A stretch of 64,000 nucleotides of DNA from Burkholderia cepacia (GCF_001039005.1 NZ_LDWR01000037.1:32818-96817); one strand, 5' to 3'; shown: positions 10,374 through 20,846, numbered from the stretch's first letter. Translations and numbers: made by a program. Notes: generated from the sequence alone by a model not told the origin.

Positions 10374-11204
10374 TCAACCCTTGACCGCACCGGCAGTCAG
10401 GCCGGAGACGATTTGCCGCTGGAACACCAGCACCAGCAGCACAAGCGGCACGGTGACGATGACCGACGCGGCCATGATGGTTCCCCACGGCAACTCGTAA
10501 CTGCTCGCGCCCGAGATCATCGTGATCGCGACGGGTACCGTGCGCTGGCTCGACGAGATCATGAAGGTCAGCGCGAACAGGAACTCGTTCCAGGCCGACA
10601 CGAACGCGAGCAGCGACGTCGCGGCCAGCGCCGGCCGCAGCAGCGGCATGAAGATCCGGAAGATCAGCGTGAACACGCCGACGCCGTCGACGAGCGCCGC
10701 CTCCTCCAGCTCGCGCGGCAACTCGCGCATGAATGTGACGAGAATCCAGATCGTGAACGGCAGCGTGAAGATCAGGTCGGACAGCACGAGCGCACCGAGG
10801 TGGTCGTACAGGCCGAGCGAGCGGACCAGCTCGAACAGGCCCGACAGGATCGCGACCTGCGGAAACATCGACACGCCGAGAATGCACATCATCAGCACCC
10901 CGCGTCCGCGGAACGACACGCGGCCGAGCGCATACGCGGCGAGCACCGACACGGCGAGCGACAGCGCGACCGCGCCGCCCGCGACGAGCGCCGAATTCAG
11001 CAGGTATGCGCCGAACGGCTGGTCGCGGAACAGCTGGCGATAGTTGTCGAGCGACGGACTCGCCGGAAACAGCGATGTATCGAACAGTGCGTCGCCATGC
11101 TTGATCGACGTGCCGATCATGTAGACGAACGGGAACAGCGAGATCACCAGCACGAGCGCCGACAGCAGCCCGTGAATCGCGATGTCGAGCGGATGCTTCT
11201 TCAT
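10374..11204 (-). CDS. thuG: Sugar ABC transporter permease (MalG-like)
   Basis: A 276-residue inner-membrane permease with six predicted membrane segments. The cytoplasmic EAA loop (ELPRELEEAALVDGVGVFTLIFRI) contacts the ATPase. MalG-type CUT1 family. The start codon is one base after the stop of thuF (TGA-C-ATG), so the two permeases are coupled. Confidence 0.9.
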   Translation of the reverse strand: MKKHPLDIAIHGLLSALVLVISLFPFVYMIGTSIKHGDALFDTSLFPASPSLDNYRQLFRDQPFGAYLLNSALVAGGAVALSLAVSVLAAYALGRVSFRGRGVLMMCILGVSMFPQVAILSGLFELVRSLGLYDHLGALVLSDLIFTLPFTIWILVTFMRELPRELEEAALVDGVGVFTLIFRIFMPLLRPALAATSLLAFVSAWNEFLFALTFMISSSQRTVPVAITMISGASSYELPWGTIMAASVIVTVPLVLLVLVFQRQIVSGLTAGAVKG

Positions 11205-11205
11205 G

Positions 11206-12162
<957 letters not shown>

Positions 12163-12230
12163 TCGATGTCTCCTGTCAGGCCGGCACCCTGCGGAGGCCG
12201 GCCCGATCGATCAATCGCGCGCCGCGGCGC

Positions 12231-13508
12231 TCAGTGCCAGCTGCCGCCCGGCGCGAGCCGGTTGAGCGTGGCGGCGAGCCGCGCGAGCGCACTCGCTGCG
12301 GTGTCGCTGCCGGCGAGCACGTCGTGCGCGGCATTCCAGAACTGGTTGCTGACCTGGTTGTACTTCGCGCCGGTCACGGTCGACGGCCGCGCGACCGCCG
12401 TGCTGAAGGTCGGCAGCAGGTCGGCCATGAACGGGTTGGCCTGCAGGATGTCCTTGTCGCGGTAGAGCGCCGGCATCGTCGGGTTGAACGACGCCTGGAT
12501 CGCGCGCATCTTCTGCACGTCCGCGCTCGCCATGTACATCACGAGATCGGCGGCCAGTTTCGGGTTCGGCGAGTAGCGCGACACGGCGAGCTGCCATCCG
12601 CCCAGCGCGGCGGCCGGGCGGCCGTCGGCGCCACCCTTCGGCAGCGGCGCGATGCCGACCTTGCCCTTGATCGGGCTGCCCGCGCGGTTCGCGATCGCCC
12701 ATGCGTACGGCCAGTTGCGCATGAACACGGCATTGCCGGCCTGGAACACGCCGCGCGCCTCTTCTTCGCCGTAGTTCAGCACGGCCTTCGGACTGATCGT
12801 GCCGACCCATTTCGCCGACTGCTCGAGCGCCTTGATCGCGCCCGGGTTGTCGATCGTCACGCGGCCCTTGTCGTCGACCACCGTGCCGCCGTTGTAGCTG
12901 CTGACCCATTCGAGTGCATCGCAGGTCAGCCCTTCGTACGCGCGCCCTTGCCACACGTAGCCCCAGACCTTCTCGTTGCCCGCGGCGCGCTCGCCCGACT
13001 GGACCTTGCGCGCGGTGGCATCGAGCTCCTCCCACGTGGCGGGCACCTTCACGCGGTACTTGTCGAGCAGGTCCTTGCGGTAGTAGAGCAGCCCCGTATC
13101 GATGAACCACGGCATCGCGACCAGCTTGCCGTTCACCGTATCGTTCGCGACGATGCTCGGGAACGACTGACTTTCCAGCCCTTTGCTGTACGGCTTCAGG
13201 TCGATCAGGTGGTTCGCGAGGATGCCCGGCCAGACCGTATCGATCTGCATCACGTCGATCTTGTCCGAGCCGCCGCCGAGCAACTGCTGATACAGCGCCA
13301 GCGTTTCGCTCGAGTTATTGGGCATGCTGATGAACTCGACCTCGTTGCCGGTCTTCTCGGCCCACCGCTTCGCCGAGACCTGGCAAATGTCCTGGTCGAC
13401 GCCGGCTGCGCCGCATGCGATCCGCAGCGTCGCCGCGCCGGCGCTGGTGGCCGTGGCGGCCGTCATCGCGAGCGCCATCGTCAGCAAACCCGCCTTGAGC
13501 TTCATCAT
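12231..13508 (-). CDS. thuE: Periplasmic sugar-binding protein of ABC importer
   Basis: A 425-residue solute-binding protein (family 1, CUT1 type). A Sec signal peptide covers residues 1-25 (ending SAGAA). The mature N-terminus is followed by DVMQIDTVWPGILA and by FIDTGLLYYRKDLLDKY, which are typical of trehalose/maltose-binding proteins. GGAGACACCGA precedes the ATG. It is the first gene of the transporter set and the closest to the kinase gene, so it should have the strongest expression and define the specificity of the system. Confidence 0.88.
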   Translation of the reverse strand: MMKLKAGLLTMALAMTAATATSAGAATLRIACGAAGVDQDICQVSAKRWAEKTGNEVEFISMPNNSSETLALYQQLLGGGSDKIDVMQIDTVWPGILANHLIDLKPYSKGLESQSFPSIVANDTVNGKLVAMPWFIDTGLLYYRKDLLDKYRVKVPATWEELDATARKVQSGERAAGNEKVWGYVWQGRAYEGLTCDALEWVSSYNGGTVVDDKGRVTIDNPGAIKALEQSAKWVGTISPKAVLNYGEEEARGVFQAGNAVFMRNWPYAWAIANRAGSPIKGKVGIAPLPKGGADGRPAAALGGWQLAVSRYSPNPKLAADLVMYMASADVQKMRAIQASFNPTMPALYRDKDILQANPFMADLLPTFSTAVARPSTVTGAKYNQVSNQFWNAAHDVLAGSDTAASALARLAATLNRLAPGGSWH

Positions 13509-13637
13509 TCGGTGTCTCCAGTTTTTTTCGAATCGTTCGAATCGTGCGCCGCGGTGTCGCGAGCGCGTCGCCGGGTGCCGTGGGTCTATGAGACTCCAGT
13601 CCGGTTAATCGAAAATTTCGGAAACGCGCCGCGCCAT

Positions 13638-13655
13638 TAACAATCGAAACAATCG
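13638..13655. repeat. Tandem 9-bp direct repeat upstream of thuE
   Basis: TAACAATCG (13638-13646) is followed directly by AAACAATCG (13647-13655), eight of nine bases matching. It lies between the kinase stop codon and thuE, about 130-150 bases upstream of thuE. Tandem direct repeats are the usual form of OmpR-family binding sites, so it could be a site for the adjacent response regulator. That role is inferred. Confidence 0.4.
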
Positions 13656-13665
13656 CCGTCGTGCG

Positions 13666-16269
13666 TCAGCCCAGCAGCGCGGCGAGCGCCGCCAGATCGA
13701 ACGGCTTCGGCACGAACGGCAGGTCCGCGCGCCAGTCGGGATGGGTCTGATGAATCTCGGGCGGCAGGCCCGAGGTCAGCGCGACGCGCTGCGCCGGCCA
13801 GCGCTCGGCGAGCCTCGCCGCAAACGCGATGCCGCTGCCGCCCGCGCCGAGCGAGATGTCCGACAGCACGAGCGTGACGGGGCCGTGCTCGGCCAGCCAG
13901 CGCAATGCCGCGTCGCCGGTCGCCACCGCGTCGGCCCACGCGCCGAGTGCCGCGAACTGGCTGAGCGCCGTGTCGCGCACCTCGGGATCGTCGTCGACCA
14001 CGAGCACGCGGGCACCGGCCGGTCCGGCAACGGGCGCGGCCACCGTGACGGCCGGCGCGCCGCGCCGTTCGGGCGGGGCGCTCTCGGGCAGCCACAGCTC
14101 CACGCGCGTCCCCTGGCCGACCTCGCTGTGGATGTGCAGATCGCCGCCGCTCTGGCGCACGAAGCCGTAGACGCTGCTGAGCCCGAGACCGCTCCCCTCG
14201 CCGGCCGCCTTGGTCGTGAAGAACGGCTCGATCACCTTGTCGAGCAGCACCGGCGCGATCCCGCAACCCGTGTCGGTCACGCTCAGCACGATCGTGTGCG
14301 GCGCGGCGACACCGTCGGCCGCCGGTGCGCGGCGCGCGGCCAGCGCCAGCGTCCCGCCGCCCGGCATCGCGGCGGCGCTGTTGAGCGCCAGGTTGAGGAC
14401 CGCGTTCTCGAGCTGGCCGCGGTCGACGTTCACCCACATCGGCTCGGCGGCCGGCTCCAGCACGACGGTCACCCGCTGGCCCGCCGAGTATTCGACGAGA
14501 TCGAGCATCTCCGCGAGCATCGCCCTGACCGACACGCGTTCGGCCTGCAGCGGCTGGCGCCGCGCGAACGCGAGCAGCCGCCGCGTGAGCCGCGACGCGC
14601 GTTCGGCCGCGCGGCGCGCCCGCTCGGCCATCGTCTGCGCGTCCTGCTGGCCGTCGAGCCGCGGCAGCAGCAACTCCAGGTTGCCGAGTATCGCGACGAG
14701 GAAGTTGTTGAAATCGTGCGCGACGCCGCCCGTCAACTGGCCGAGCACGTCCATCTTCTGCGCCTGGCGCAATTCCGCCTCGACCGCGCGCCGGCTCGTC
14801 AGGTCGCGGCAGACCGCCACCCATCCGCCGTCCGGAAGCGGCTGGCAGTGGAATTCGAGGGTCCGCTGGTCGCGCAGGTGCAGTTCGGCCGACGCGGCAA
14901 TGCGCGCGCCGTCCGACGTGAGGGTCGCGGTCGCGCGCGACACCTGGCGCCAGCGCGCGGGCTGATGCATGGCCTGGCGCAGCATCGCGAGCGACAGACC
15001 CGCATGCAGCGTGCCCGGGTCGATCCCGAGCAGCGTCGCGAAGGTCGGGTTCCACGCGATCAGGCTGCCGTGCGTGTCGTGGACGGACACCCCGTCGTTC
15101 ATCGAATTGAGCACCGACTCCTGCAGGCGGCGCTGCGACTCGAGCCCGTGGGTCAGTTGCTCCTTCTCGATCAGGTTGGTGCGGAACACCTCGAACGCGC
15201 GCGCCAGCTCGCCGATTTCGTCCGGCCGGTGCGTCGACGGCATCCGGTCGGACGTGATCCCTTTCGCGAGTCGCGCCATCACGCGCGTCATCGCCTGCAG
15301 CTTGTGCAGGATACGGCTCGCATACGCGACGCCGAGCAGCGCCACCACGACACCCGCGACGGCCAGCAGCAGCAGGCCCGACTGGCTGGAGACCGCGACC
15401 TTGCGCACCTTGTCGCTGCGCTCGCTGGCGATCTGCCGCAAGCGCTCGACATAGCGTGCCGACTTGCCGCTCAGGTGATCCGCGTGGCCACGCAGGAGCG
15501 TGACGAGATAACCCGTCTGCGCTTCGCTCGACAGAAACTCGCGGCGCACCGCGAACACACTGCGCGCGCCGCCGTCGAGTTGCTGCAGCGCATCGGCAAG
15601 CGCCGGCTGGCGGCGGTCCTCGGCGCGTTCGCGCACGCGCAGCCACAGCGCCTCGTTGTCGCTTTCCGCGCTGCCGAGCTCCGCGGCGTTGGCCGCCTGC
15701 AGCGCACCGGCCGTGCGGGCCCAGATCTCGAGCAGCGTCGGCGCGCGCTGCGCGATCACGCTCTTGTCGCGCGCGATGCTGTCGCCGATGCGGTCGTTCG
15801 CGAGGCGCAGCGCGTTCAGCTCCTCCTTGAGCTGCCGCTGCCGGCCCGACACGATCAGCAGCCGGGCGAGATCCTGGTCGATCGCGTCGAGATCGTCGAT
15901 CACCGCGAGCTGCTCGCCCGCCTTCGCGGCGGGGCCCGGCTGTTTGCCGAAGCCCGGCGACAGCCGCCGGATGTCGCCGAGCAGGCCGCGCATCAGCTCG
16001 GTGTCGTTGTGCAGCAAGTCCGGCGAATCGGTCAGCATCATGCTCGGCGCGACCGCGGCGAGCTGTGCGACCTTGTCCGACAACTCGAGCGCGCGGGCAA
16101 TCTCCGGCACCACGTTCGCCTCATATTCGTCGAGCGCGTTCTGGTTCGCGCGCATGCCGAGCACGCCGACCACCACGACCGCGAGCGTGATGCCGAACAG
16201 CAGCAGGAACGTCGCGATCAGCTTGGCCCGGACACTCCAGGGCGGCAACAGCCTCACCATCGTGCGCAT
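13666..16269 (-). CDS. Hybrid sensor histidine kinase with C-terminal receiver
   Basis: An 867-residue membrane-bound kinase. Membrane segments lie at about 17-39 and 297-318 and enclose a long alpha-helical periplasmic sensor. Then come a HAMP region (about 320-372), a PAS domain (about 380-490), a phosphoacceptor domain with His518 in GGVAHDFNN, an ATPase domain (N-box NLALNSAAAM, G-boxes DTGCGIA and GSGLGLS) and a receiver (755-867) with phosphoacceptor Asp804. No Hpt domain is present. It starts four bases after the response-regulator stop and lies 157 bases upstream of thuE on the same strand. It may therefore sense the sugar or its binding protein and control the thu genes; this is inferred from position. 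Confidence 0.87.
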   Translation of the reverse strand: MRTMVRLLPPWSVRAKLIATFLLLFGITLAVVVVGVLGMRANQNALDEYEANVVPEIARALELSDKVAQLAAVAPSMMLTDSPDLLHNDTELMRGLLGDIRRLSPGFGKQPGPAAKAGEQLAVIDDLDAIDQDLARLLIVSGRQRQLKEELNALRLANDRIGDSIARDKSVIAQRAPTLLEIWARTAGALQAANAAELGSAESDNEALWLRVRERAEDRRQPALADALQQLDGGARSVFAVRREFLSSEAQTGYLVTLLRGHADHLSGKSARYVERLRQIASERSDKVRKVAVSSQSGLLLLAVAGVVVALLGVAYASRILHKLQAMTRVMARLAKGITSDRMPSTHRPDEIGELARAFEVFRTNLIEKEQLTHGLESQRRLQESVLNSMNDGVSVHDTHGSLIAWNPTFATLLGIDPGTLHAGLSLAMLRQAMHQPARWRQVSRATATLTSDGARIAASAELHLRDQRTLEFHCQPLPDGGWVAVCRDLTSRRAVEAELRQAQKMDVLGQLTGGVAHDFNNFLVAILGNLELLLPRLDGQQDAQTMAERARRAAERASRLTRRLLAFARRQPLQAERVSVRAMLAEMLDLVEYSAGQRVTVVLEPAAEPMWVNVDRGQLENAVLNLALNSAAAMPGGGTLALAARRAPAADGVAAPHTIVLSVTDTGCGIAPVLLDKVIEPFFTTKAAGEGSGLGLSSVYGFVRQSGGDLHIHSEVGQGTRVELWLPESAPPERRGAPAVTVAAPVAGPAGARVLVVDDDPEVRDTALSQFAALGAWADAVATGDAALRWLAEHGPVTLVLSDISLGAGGSGIAFAARLAERWPAQRVALTSGLPPEIHQTHPDWRADLPFVPKPFDLAALAALLG

Positions 16270-16273
16270 CGCG

Positions 16274-16996
16274 TCACACGCGCACGACGGGCACCGCGAA
16301 CACGTAGCCGATGCCACGCTGCGTGCGGATGTAGGTCGGCTGCTCGGGGTTCGGCTCGATCTTGCGGCGCAGGCGCAGGATCAGCACGTCGATCGTCCGG
16401 TCGTACACGTCGATGCCGAAGCCGCGCGTATGTTCGAGCAACTGGTCGCGCGACCAGACCCGCGACGGTTGCTGCACCATCGCCGCGAGCAACTCGAATT
16501 CGCCCTGCGTCAGCGCGCACGGGCCGCCGTTGTGCGTCAGCGTGCGCGCGGCCAGATCCATCGTCCAGCCGTCGAAGCAGTAGCGCGGGCCGCCGCCGTT
16601 CGACGCGGGGCGCGGCATCGACAGCTCGATCGTGCGCCGCAGCTGGGCGCGCACCCGTGCGATCAGTTCGCGCCCGGAGAACGGTTTCGTGACGAAATCG
16701 TCGGCCGCGGTCTCGAGGCCGAGGACCCGATCCGTCTCGTCGCCCAGGCCGCTGATCATGATGATCGACACGTCGGACCGGCGCCGCAGCTCGCGCGCGA
16801 CCGTCAGGCCGTCCTCGCCGCGCAGCTTCAGGTCGAGAATCACGAGCGCGTGCGGCGCGGCCGCGAGCTGCTGCTGCATCCCGGCGGCGCTGTCGACGGC
16901 CGAGACCTCGAACCCGGCCTCTTCCAGCACGCTCTTCAGCCAGACGCGCACGTCCGGATCGTCGTCCAGCACCAGGATCCGATGTTTTTCTGACAT
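16274..16996 (-). CDS. OmpR/PhoB-family response regulator
   Basis: A 240-residue two-component regulator. The receiver (1-120) has an acidic DDD pocket (residues 11-13), phosphoacceptor Asp55 in LVILDLKL and a conserved Lys in VTKPF. The winged-helix DNA-binding domain follows (about 140-240), with YDRTIDVLILRLRRKIE recognition helix and wing GIGYVF. GGAGGAG lies upstream of the ATG at 16996. It is coupled to the downstream hybrid kinase and is the first gene of the leftward cluster. The DNA targets are unknown; the repeat at 13638-13655 is a candidate. Confidence 0.9.
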   Translation of the reverse strand: MSEKHRILVLDDDPDVRVWLKSVLEEAGFEVSAVDSAAGMQQQLAAAPHALVILDLKLRGEDGLTVARELRRRSDVSIIMISGLGDETDRVLGLETAADDFVTKPFSGRELIARVRAQLRRTIELSMPRPASNGGGPRYCFDGWTMDLAARTLTHNGGPCALTQGEFELLAAMVQQPSRVWSRDQLLEHTRGFGIDVYDRTIDVLILRLRRKIEPNPEQPTYIRTQRGIGYVFAVPVVRV

Positions 16997-17929
16997 GGGT
17001 GTTCTCCTCCAAGCCGGTCGCGCGCGCCGATTCGATCGGCCGCGCGGTGCGGGCTGGCATTTTTGTCGGTATGAGGCCGGACTGCGGTGGGATGACGCAG
17101 TCGGGCCGGAAGCGAATGGTGGCCGATCCGGGCCAATCCTGGCAAGTTCCCGTGCACGCGCATGGGCATGACGATGGGCGGGGCACTGCTTTCGCCTGCG
17201 CGGGGCGCAATAGAACGCGCGCGGGATTTTAACGTCGCAAAATTGCGGCGCAACCGTGTCGCGATCGGTGAATACCCTGCCCGGATAGCCGCCCGAACGG
17301 GCGAGCCGACGGTACGGAATGCCACGCGATTGCATCGGGCTCACGGGCCGAGCAGAAACACCGGCCGCACCGGCGTGCCCGATGCCCGAACACGATCGGA
17401 CCGCCGACACGTCACGCACGCCTGACGCGCGCATCGATCCACGGTGATTTCATCAATCGATCTGCATGACGAACTAAATCGACGTCTCGTTGTCGCTGCC
17501 CGATCACGATCGCTCATGTCGTGTTCGGCGTCACAGTGCCACTCACCGCGATCGCTCGATCGCGGCCCATCCGGTTTCCGTTGTAGCGACGATCGCTCCG
17601 CATCGCCGTCGCTGCCGGTTCCTCTCCAAAAAAATTCACACGCGAAATACCTGCGCAGCCCGCCGAATCGCGCGCGTCTTGCGCGAAATCCGCGAGAAAC
17701 CGGCTTCCCGCGTCGCACGGCGGTCACACATCGATTCGTTCGCGTGTAACCGATTTTCCTGCCGCCGCGTGTTCGCCGACGGCGCAATCGGGTGACCCAC
17801 TCAACACATCGGCCGAGATTGTGCGCGCAACAATGTCAATGCCTCGCGCCCGGCGCCATGCGGGTTACCCGATTCCCGCATGGCGCCGGGCGCGCGGTCT
17901 TCAATAACCACATCTCACGAGGACATACC
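16997..17929. other. Divergent intergenic region between response regulator and rpfF
   Basis: About 930 bases without a convincing gene. It must hold promoters for the leftward two-component operon and the rightward rpfF. The last 90 bases contain the perfect 20-bp inverted repeat listed separately. The middle (about 17430-17600) is rich in GATCGATC-like short palindromes. No clear sigma70 promoter could be chosen. Confidence 0.6.
17845..17894. promoter_or_regulatory. Perfect 20-bp inverted repeat just upstream of rpfF
   Basis: Left arm 17845-17864, loop 17865-17874 (TTACCCGATT), right arm 17875-17894; all 20 base pairs match. The right arm ends 35 bases before the rpfF ATG and just ahead of its ribosome binding site. 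In RNA this would be a very stable leader stem-loop; in DNA it could be an operator. No T-run follows, so it is not a standard terminator. Confidence 0.85.
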
Positions 17930-18793
17930 ATGCAACTCCTATCCCATCCGGCGTGCCGCCCGTTTTATGAAGCTGGCGAACTCTCGCAACTGACTGCCTT
18001 CTACGAAGAAGGCCGCAACGTCATGTGGATGATGCTGCGATCGGAGCCGCGGCCGTGTTTCAACCAGCAACTCGTCACCGACATCATCCACCTGGCGCGC
18101 GTCGCACGCGACTCGGGCCTGCCGTTCGACTTCTGGGTGACGGGCTCGCTCGTCCCCGAGCTGTTCAACGTCGGCGGCGACCTGAGCTTCTTCGTCGACG
18201 CGATCCGCAGCGGCCGGCGCGACCAACTGATGGCCTATGCGCGCTCTTGCATCGACGGCGTCTACGAGATCTACACGGGCTTCGGCACCGGTGCGATCTC
18301 GCTCGCGATGGTCGAGGGCAGCGCGCTCGGCGGCGGCTTCGAGGCCGCGCTCGCGCATCACTTCGTGCTCGCGCAGAAAGGCGTGAAGCTCGGATTCCCC
18401 GAGATCGCGTTCAACCTGTTCCCGGGCATGGGCGGTTATTCGCTCGTCGCGCGCAAGGCGAACCGCGGCCTCGCGGAATCGCTGATCTCGACCGGCGAAC
18501 CGCATGCGGCCGAGTGGTACCAGGACTGCGGGCTGATCGACCAGACGTTCGACGCCGGTGACGCGTATCTCGCGACGCGCACCTTCATCGACGTGACGAA
18601 ACCGAAGCTCAACGGCGTGCGCGCGATGCTGCGCGCACGCGAGCGCGTGTTCCAGCTGTCGCGCTCGGAGCTGATGGACATCACGGAAGCGTGGGTGCAT
18701 GCGGCGTTCACGATCGAGCCGAAGGACCTCGCGTACATGGAACGCCTCGTGATGCTGCAGAACCGGCGCGTGTCGAAGCTGCGCACGGTGTAA
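17930..18793 (+). CDS. rpfF: RpfF: BDSF (cis-2-dodecenoic acid) synthase, crotonase family
   Basis: A 287-residue enoyl-CoA hydratase/thioesterase homologue that makes the diffusible signal factor from acyl-ACP. The two catalytic glutamates are present: Glu138 in EGSALGGGFEAAL and Glu158 in GFPEIAFNLFPGMGG, matching Glu141 and Glu161 of Xanthomonas RpfF with a three-residue offset. The start at 17930 has GAGGA ten bases upstream. It is convergent with rpfR, exactly as Bcam0581/Bcam0580 in B. cenocepacia. It supplies the signal that RpfR senses to lower cyclic-di-GMP. Expression may be shaped by the inverted repeat in its leader. Confidence 0.95.
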   Translation: MQLLSHPACRPFYEAGELSQLTAFYEEGRNVMWMMLRSEPRPCFNQQLVTDIIHLARVARDSGLPFDFWVTGSLVPELFNVGGDLSFFVDAIRSGRRDQLMAYARSCIDGVYEIYTGFGTGAISLAMVEGSALGGGFEAALAHHFVLAQKGVKLGFPEIAFNLFPGMGGYSLVARKANRGLAESLISTGEPHAAEWYQDCGLIDQTFDAGDAYLATRTFIDVTKPKLNGVRAMLRARERVFQLSRSELMDITEAWVHAAFTIEPKDLAYMERLVMLQNRRVSKLRTV

Positions 18794-18799
18794 CGCGAC

Positions 18800-18826
18800 G
18801 GGCGCCGCCGCTTGCCGGCGGCGCCC
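18800..18826. terminator. Bidirectional hairpin between rpfF and rpfR
   Basis: GGGCGCCGCCG (18800-18810) pairs perfectly with CGGCGGCGCCC (18816-18826) across a five-base loop. It lies between the two convergent stop codons. There is no clear T-run on either strand, so it is called by position and stem strength. Confidence 0.6.
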
Positions 18827-18842
18827 CGCGCAGGAACGAAGC

Positions 18843-20846
18843 TCAGGCGATCAGCCTGAGCTTTCTCGTCTCCGCGAGCCACGCCTCGAATGCCTGGGCC
18901 GGCATCGGGCGCGCGTAGTAGTAGCCCTGCGCGTGATCGACGTCGAGTTGCTTGAGGAAGTCGGCTTCCGCATGCGTTTCGACACCTTCGGCGACCACCG
19001 TGAAATTGAGCGCCTTCGCGAGCGACACGACCGAGCGCACCAGCGCCTGCGAGCGCGGATTGCGGTCGATGCCCGTGATGAAGGTGCGGTCGAGCTTGAT
19101 CGCGTCGAGCGGCAGGCGCGACAGTTGCGACAGCGACGAATAACCGGTGCCGAAATCGTCGAGATGGATCTCCGCGCCGAGCTGGCGGAACTGCCGCATC
19201 AGCCCGATGGCGGAATCCTCGTCGTCGATGAAGCAGCTCTCGGTCAGCTCGATGTCGAGCAGGCCGGGCTTCAGCCCCGCGCTGTCGAGTATCGACGCGA
19301 GCTGGTGCACGATGTTCATGTCCTGCAACTGCCGCGCGGACATGTTCACCGCGATCCGGATGCCGAGCCCCTTCGCCTTCCACGCGGCGGCCTGGGCGGC
19401 CGCGGTGCGCATCACCCAGCGCCCGAGCGGCGCGATCAGGCCCGACTCCTCCGCGAAGCGGATGAACTCGACCGGCGCGACGAGCCCGCGATCGGGCGAC
19501 TGCCAGCGGATCAGCGCCTCGACGCCGTGCACGTCGCCCGTCGCGATGTCGACGACCGGCTGGTAGTGCAGCACGAACTGCTCTTCCTCGAGCGCCTTGC
19601 GCAGGTTCGTGTCGAGCCACATGTACTTCGCGACCTTCTGGTTCATCTCCAGCGAGAACACGCGGTACGTATGCTTGCCTTCTTCCTTCGCGACGTACAT
19701 CGCGGTGTCCGCGCTGCGGATCAGCGTTTCGAGCGAATCGCCGTGCTGCGGATGCATCGCGATGCCGATCGAGCAGCTCGTGTAGACCTCCATCAACCCG
19801 AGGTGGATCGGCGTGCGCAGCCGTTCGAGGATGATCTGCGCGGTCGCTTCGAGCAGCGGCCGCGTGCCGTGCTCGAACAGCACGAGGAATTCGTCGCCGC
19901 CGAGCCGCGCGAGCGTCGCGCCGGACGGCAGGCAGCCGCCGATGATCCCCGACACGTCCTGCAGCAGGCGGTCGCCGGTGATGTGCCCGTAGTGATCGTT
20001 GACGCGCTTGAAGTTGTCGAGGTCGAGGAACAGGATGCCGACCTGGCCGCGCGACGCGGCGTTCTCGTCGGCGATCGCCGCGTGGATGCGCTCGCTGATC
20101 GCATGGCGGTTCGGCAGCCCGGTGAGCACGTCGGTGTTCGCCAGTTCGGTGAGCCGGTGCTGCGCGCTGCGCTCCTCGGTGATGTCGATGCCCGAGCAGA
20201 TCAGGAACTGCTCCTCGACGCCGCTGCCGCTCTGCACGAACTTGTTGCGGAACTGGAACAGGCGCGGCCCGTTGACCGTGTTGATGTAGCGCTCGACCGC
20301 GTACGAGTGGTTGCTCGCGAAAAAGCCCGTGATGTTGGTGCGCGACTGCGCGCCCTGCTCGGGGCTCATGAACAGCTCGAACGCGCTGCGGCCGATCACG
20401 TCGACCTCGCGCTTGCCCGTCACTTCCTCGCACAGGCGGTTGAAGCGCTGCACCATCCCGTTGCGGTCGAGGATCACGACGAGCGAATTCACTTCGGACA
20501 CGACCTGCTCGGCGAACGCGAGCCCGTGCGCGAGGTCGCCCGCGACGGACACGGTATCGGAATAGGCGGAGGCCGTGCCGGCCCAGTCGGTCGTGTTGAC
20601 CTTCCTGCCGACGAGATGGAGGCTGACCTGATCGCCGAACAGCACGATGTCGAGCACGAGGTGCGACGTGACGCCCGTCAGCGCACGGATGCGCGCGGCC
20701 TGCTCGACCGTCAGCGCAACGGCGACGTTGGTCAGGCCGCGGACGGCGGCCAGCTCGAGCGCATTGCTGTCGCTGCCGAGACGCCAGCAGGGGCTGCGCG
20801 TACCGACATGCGCCTCGAGCACCGCGCTATCGTTTTCGTCATCCAT
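18843..20846 (-). CDS. rpfR: RpfR: BDSF receptor with PAS, GGDEF and EAL domains
   Basis: A 667-residue cyclic-di-GMP enzyme. An N-terminal RpfF-interaction domain (about 1-85) precedes a PAS domain (about 112-222) that binds cis-2-dodecenoic acid. A GGDEF domain follows with an intact GGDEF motif at 316-320, then an EAL domain with EAL at 443-445 and DDFGTGYSSL metal-site loop. Both catalytic motifs are intact. BDSF binding is known to stimulate phosphodiesterase activity in B. cenocepacia. The ATG at 20846 is chosen; an in-frame GTG two codons upstream (20852) is an alternative. It is convergent with rpfF; a palindrome at 21074-21103 is a possible control site. Confidence 0.94.
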   Translation of the reverse strand: MDDENDSAVLEAHVGTRSPCWRLGSDSNALELAAVRGLTNVAVALTVEQAARIRALTGVTSHLVLDIVLFGDQVSLHLVGRKVNTTDWAGTASAYSDTVSVAGDLAHGLAFAEQVVSEVNSLVVILDRNGMVQRFNRLCEEVTGKREVDVIGRSAFELFMSPEQGAQSRTNITGFFASNHSYAVERYINTVNGPRLFQFRNKFVQSGSGVEEQFLICSGIDITEERSAQHRLTELANTDVLTGLPNRHAISERIHAAIADENAASRGQVGILFLDLDNFKRVNDHYGHITGDRLLQDVSGIIGGCLPSGATLARLGGDEFLVLFEHGTRPLLEATAQIILERLRTPIHLGLMEVYTSCSIGIAMHPQHGDSLETLIRSADTAMYVAKEEGKHTYRVFSLEMNQKVAKYMWLDTNLRKALEEEQFVLHYQPVVDIATGDVHGVEALIRWQSPDRGLVAPVEFIRFAEESGLIAPLGRWVMRTAAAQAAAWKAKGLGIRIAVNMSARQLQDMNIVHQLASILDSAGLKPGLLDIELTESCFIDDEDSAIGLMRQFRQLGAEIHLDDFGTGYSSLSQLSRLPLDAIKLDRTFITGIDRNPRSQALVRSVVSLAKALNFTVVAEGVETHAEADFLKQLDVDHAQGYYYARPMPAQAFEAWLAETRKLRLIA

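Noticed and set aside
13741..16692. 983-codon rightward open frame across the kinase genes
   Set aside because: Antisense shadow of the hybrid kinase; composition is arginine- and histidine-rich and the kinase motifs are on the other strand.
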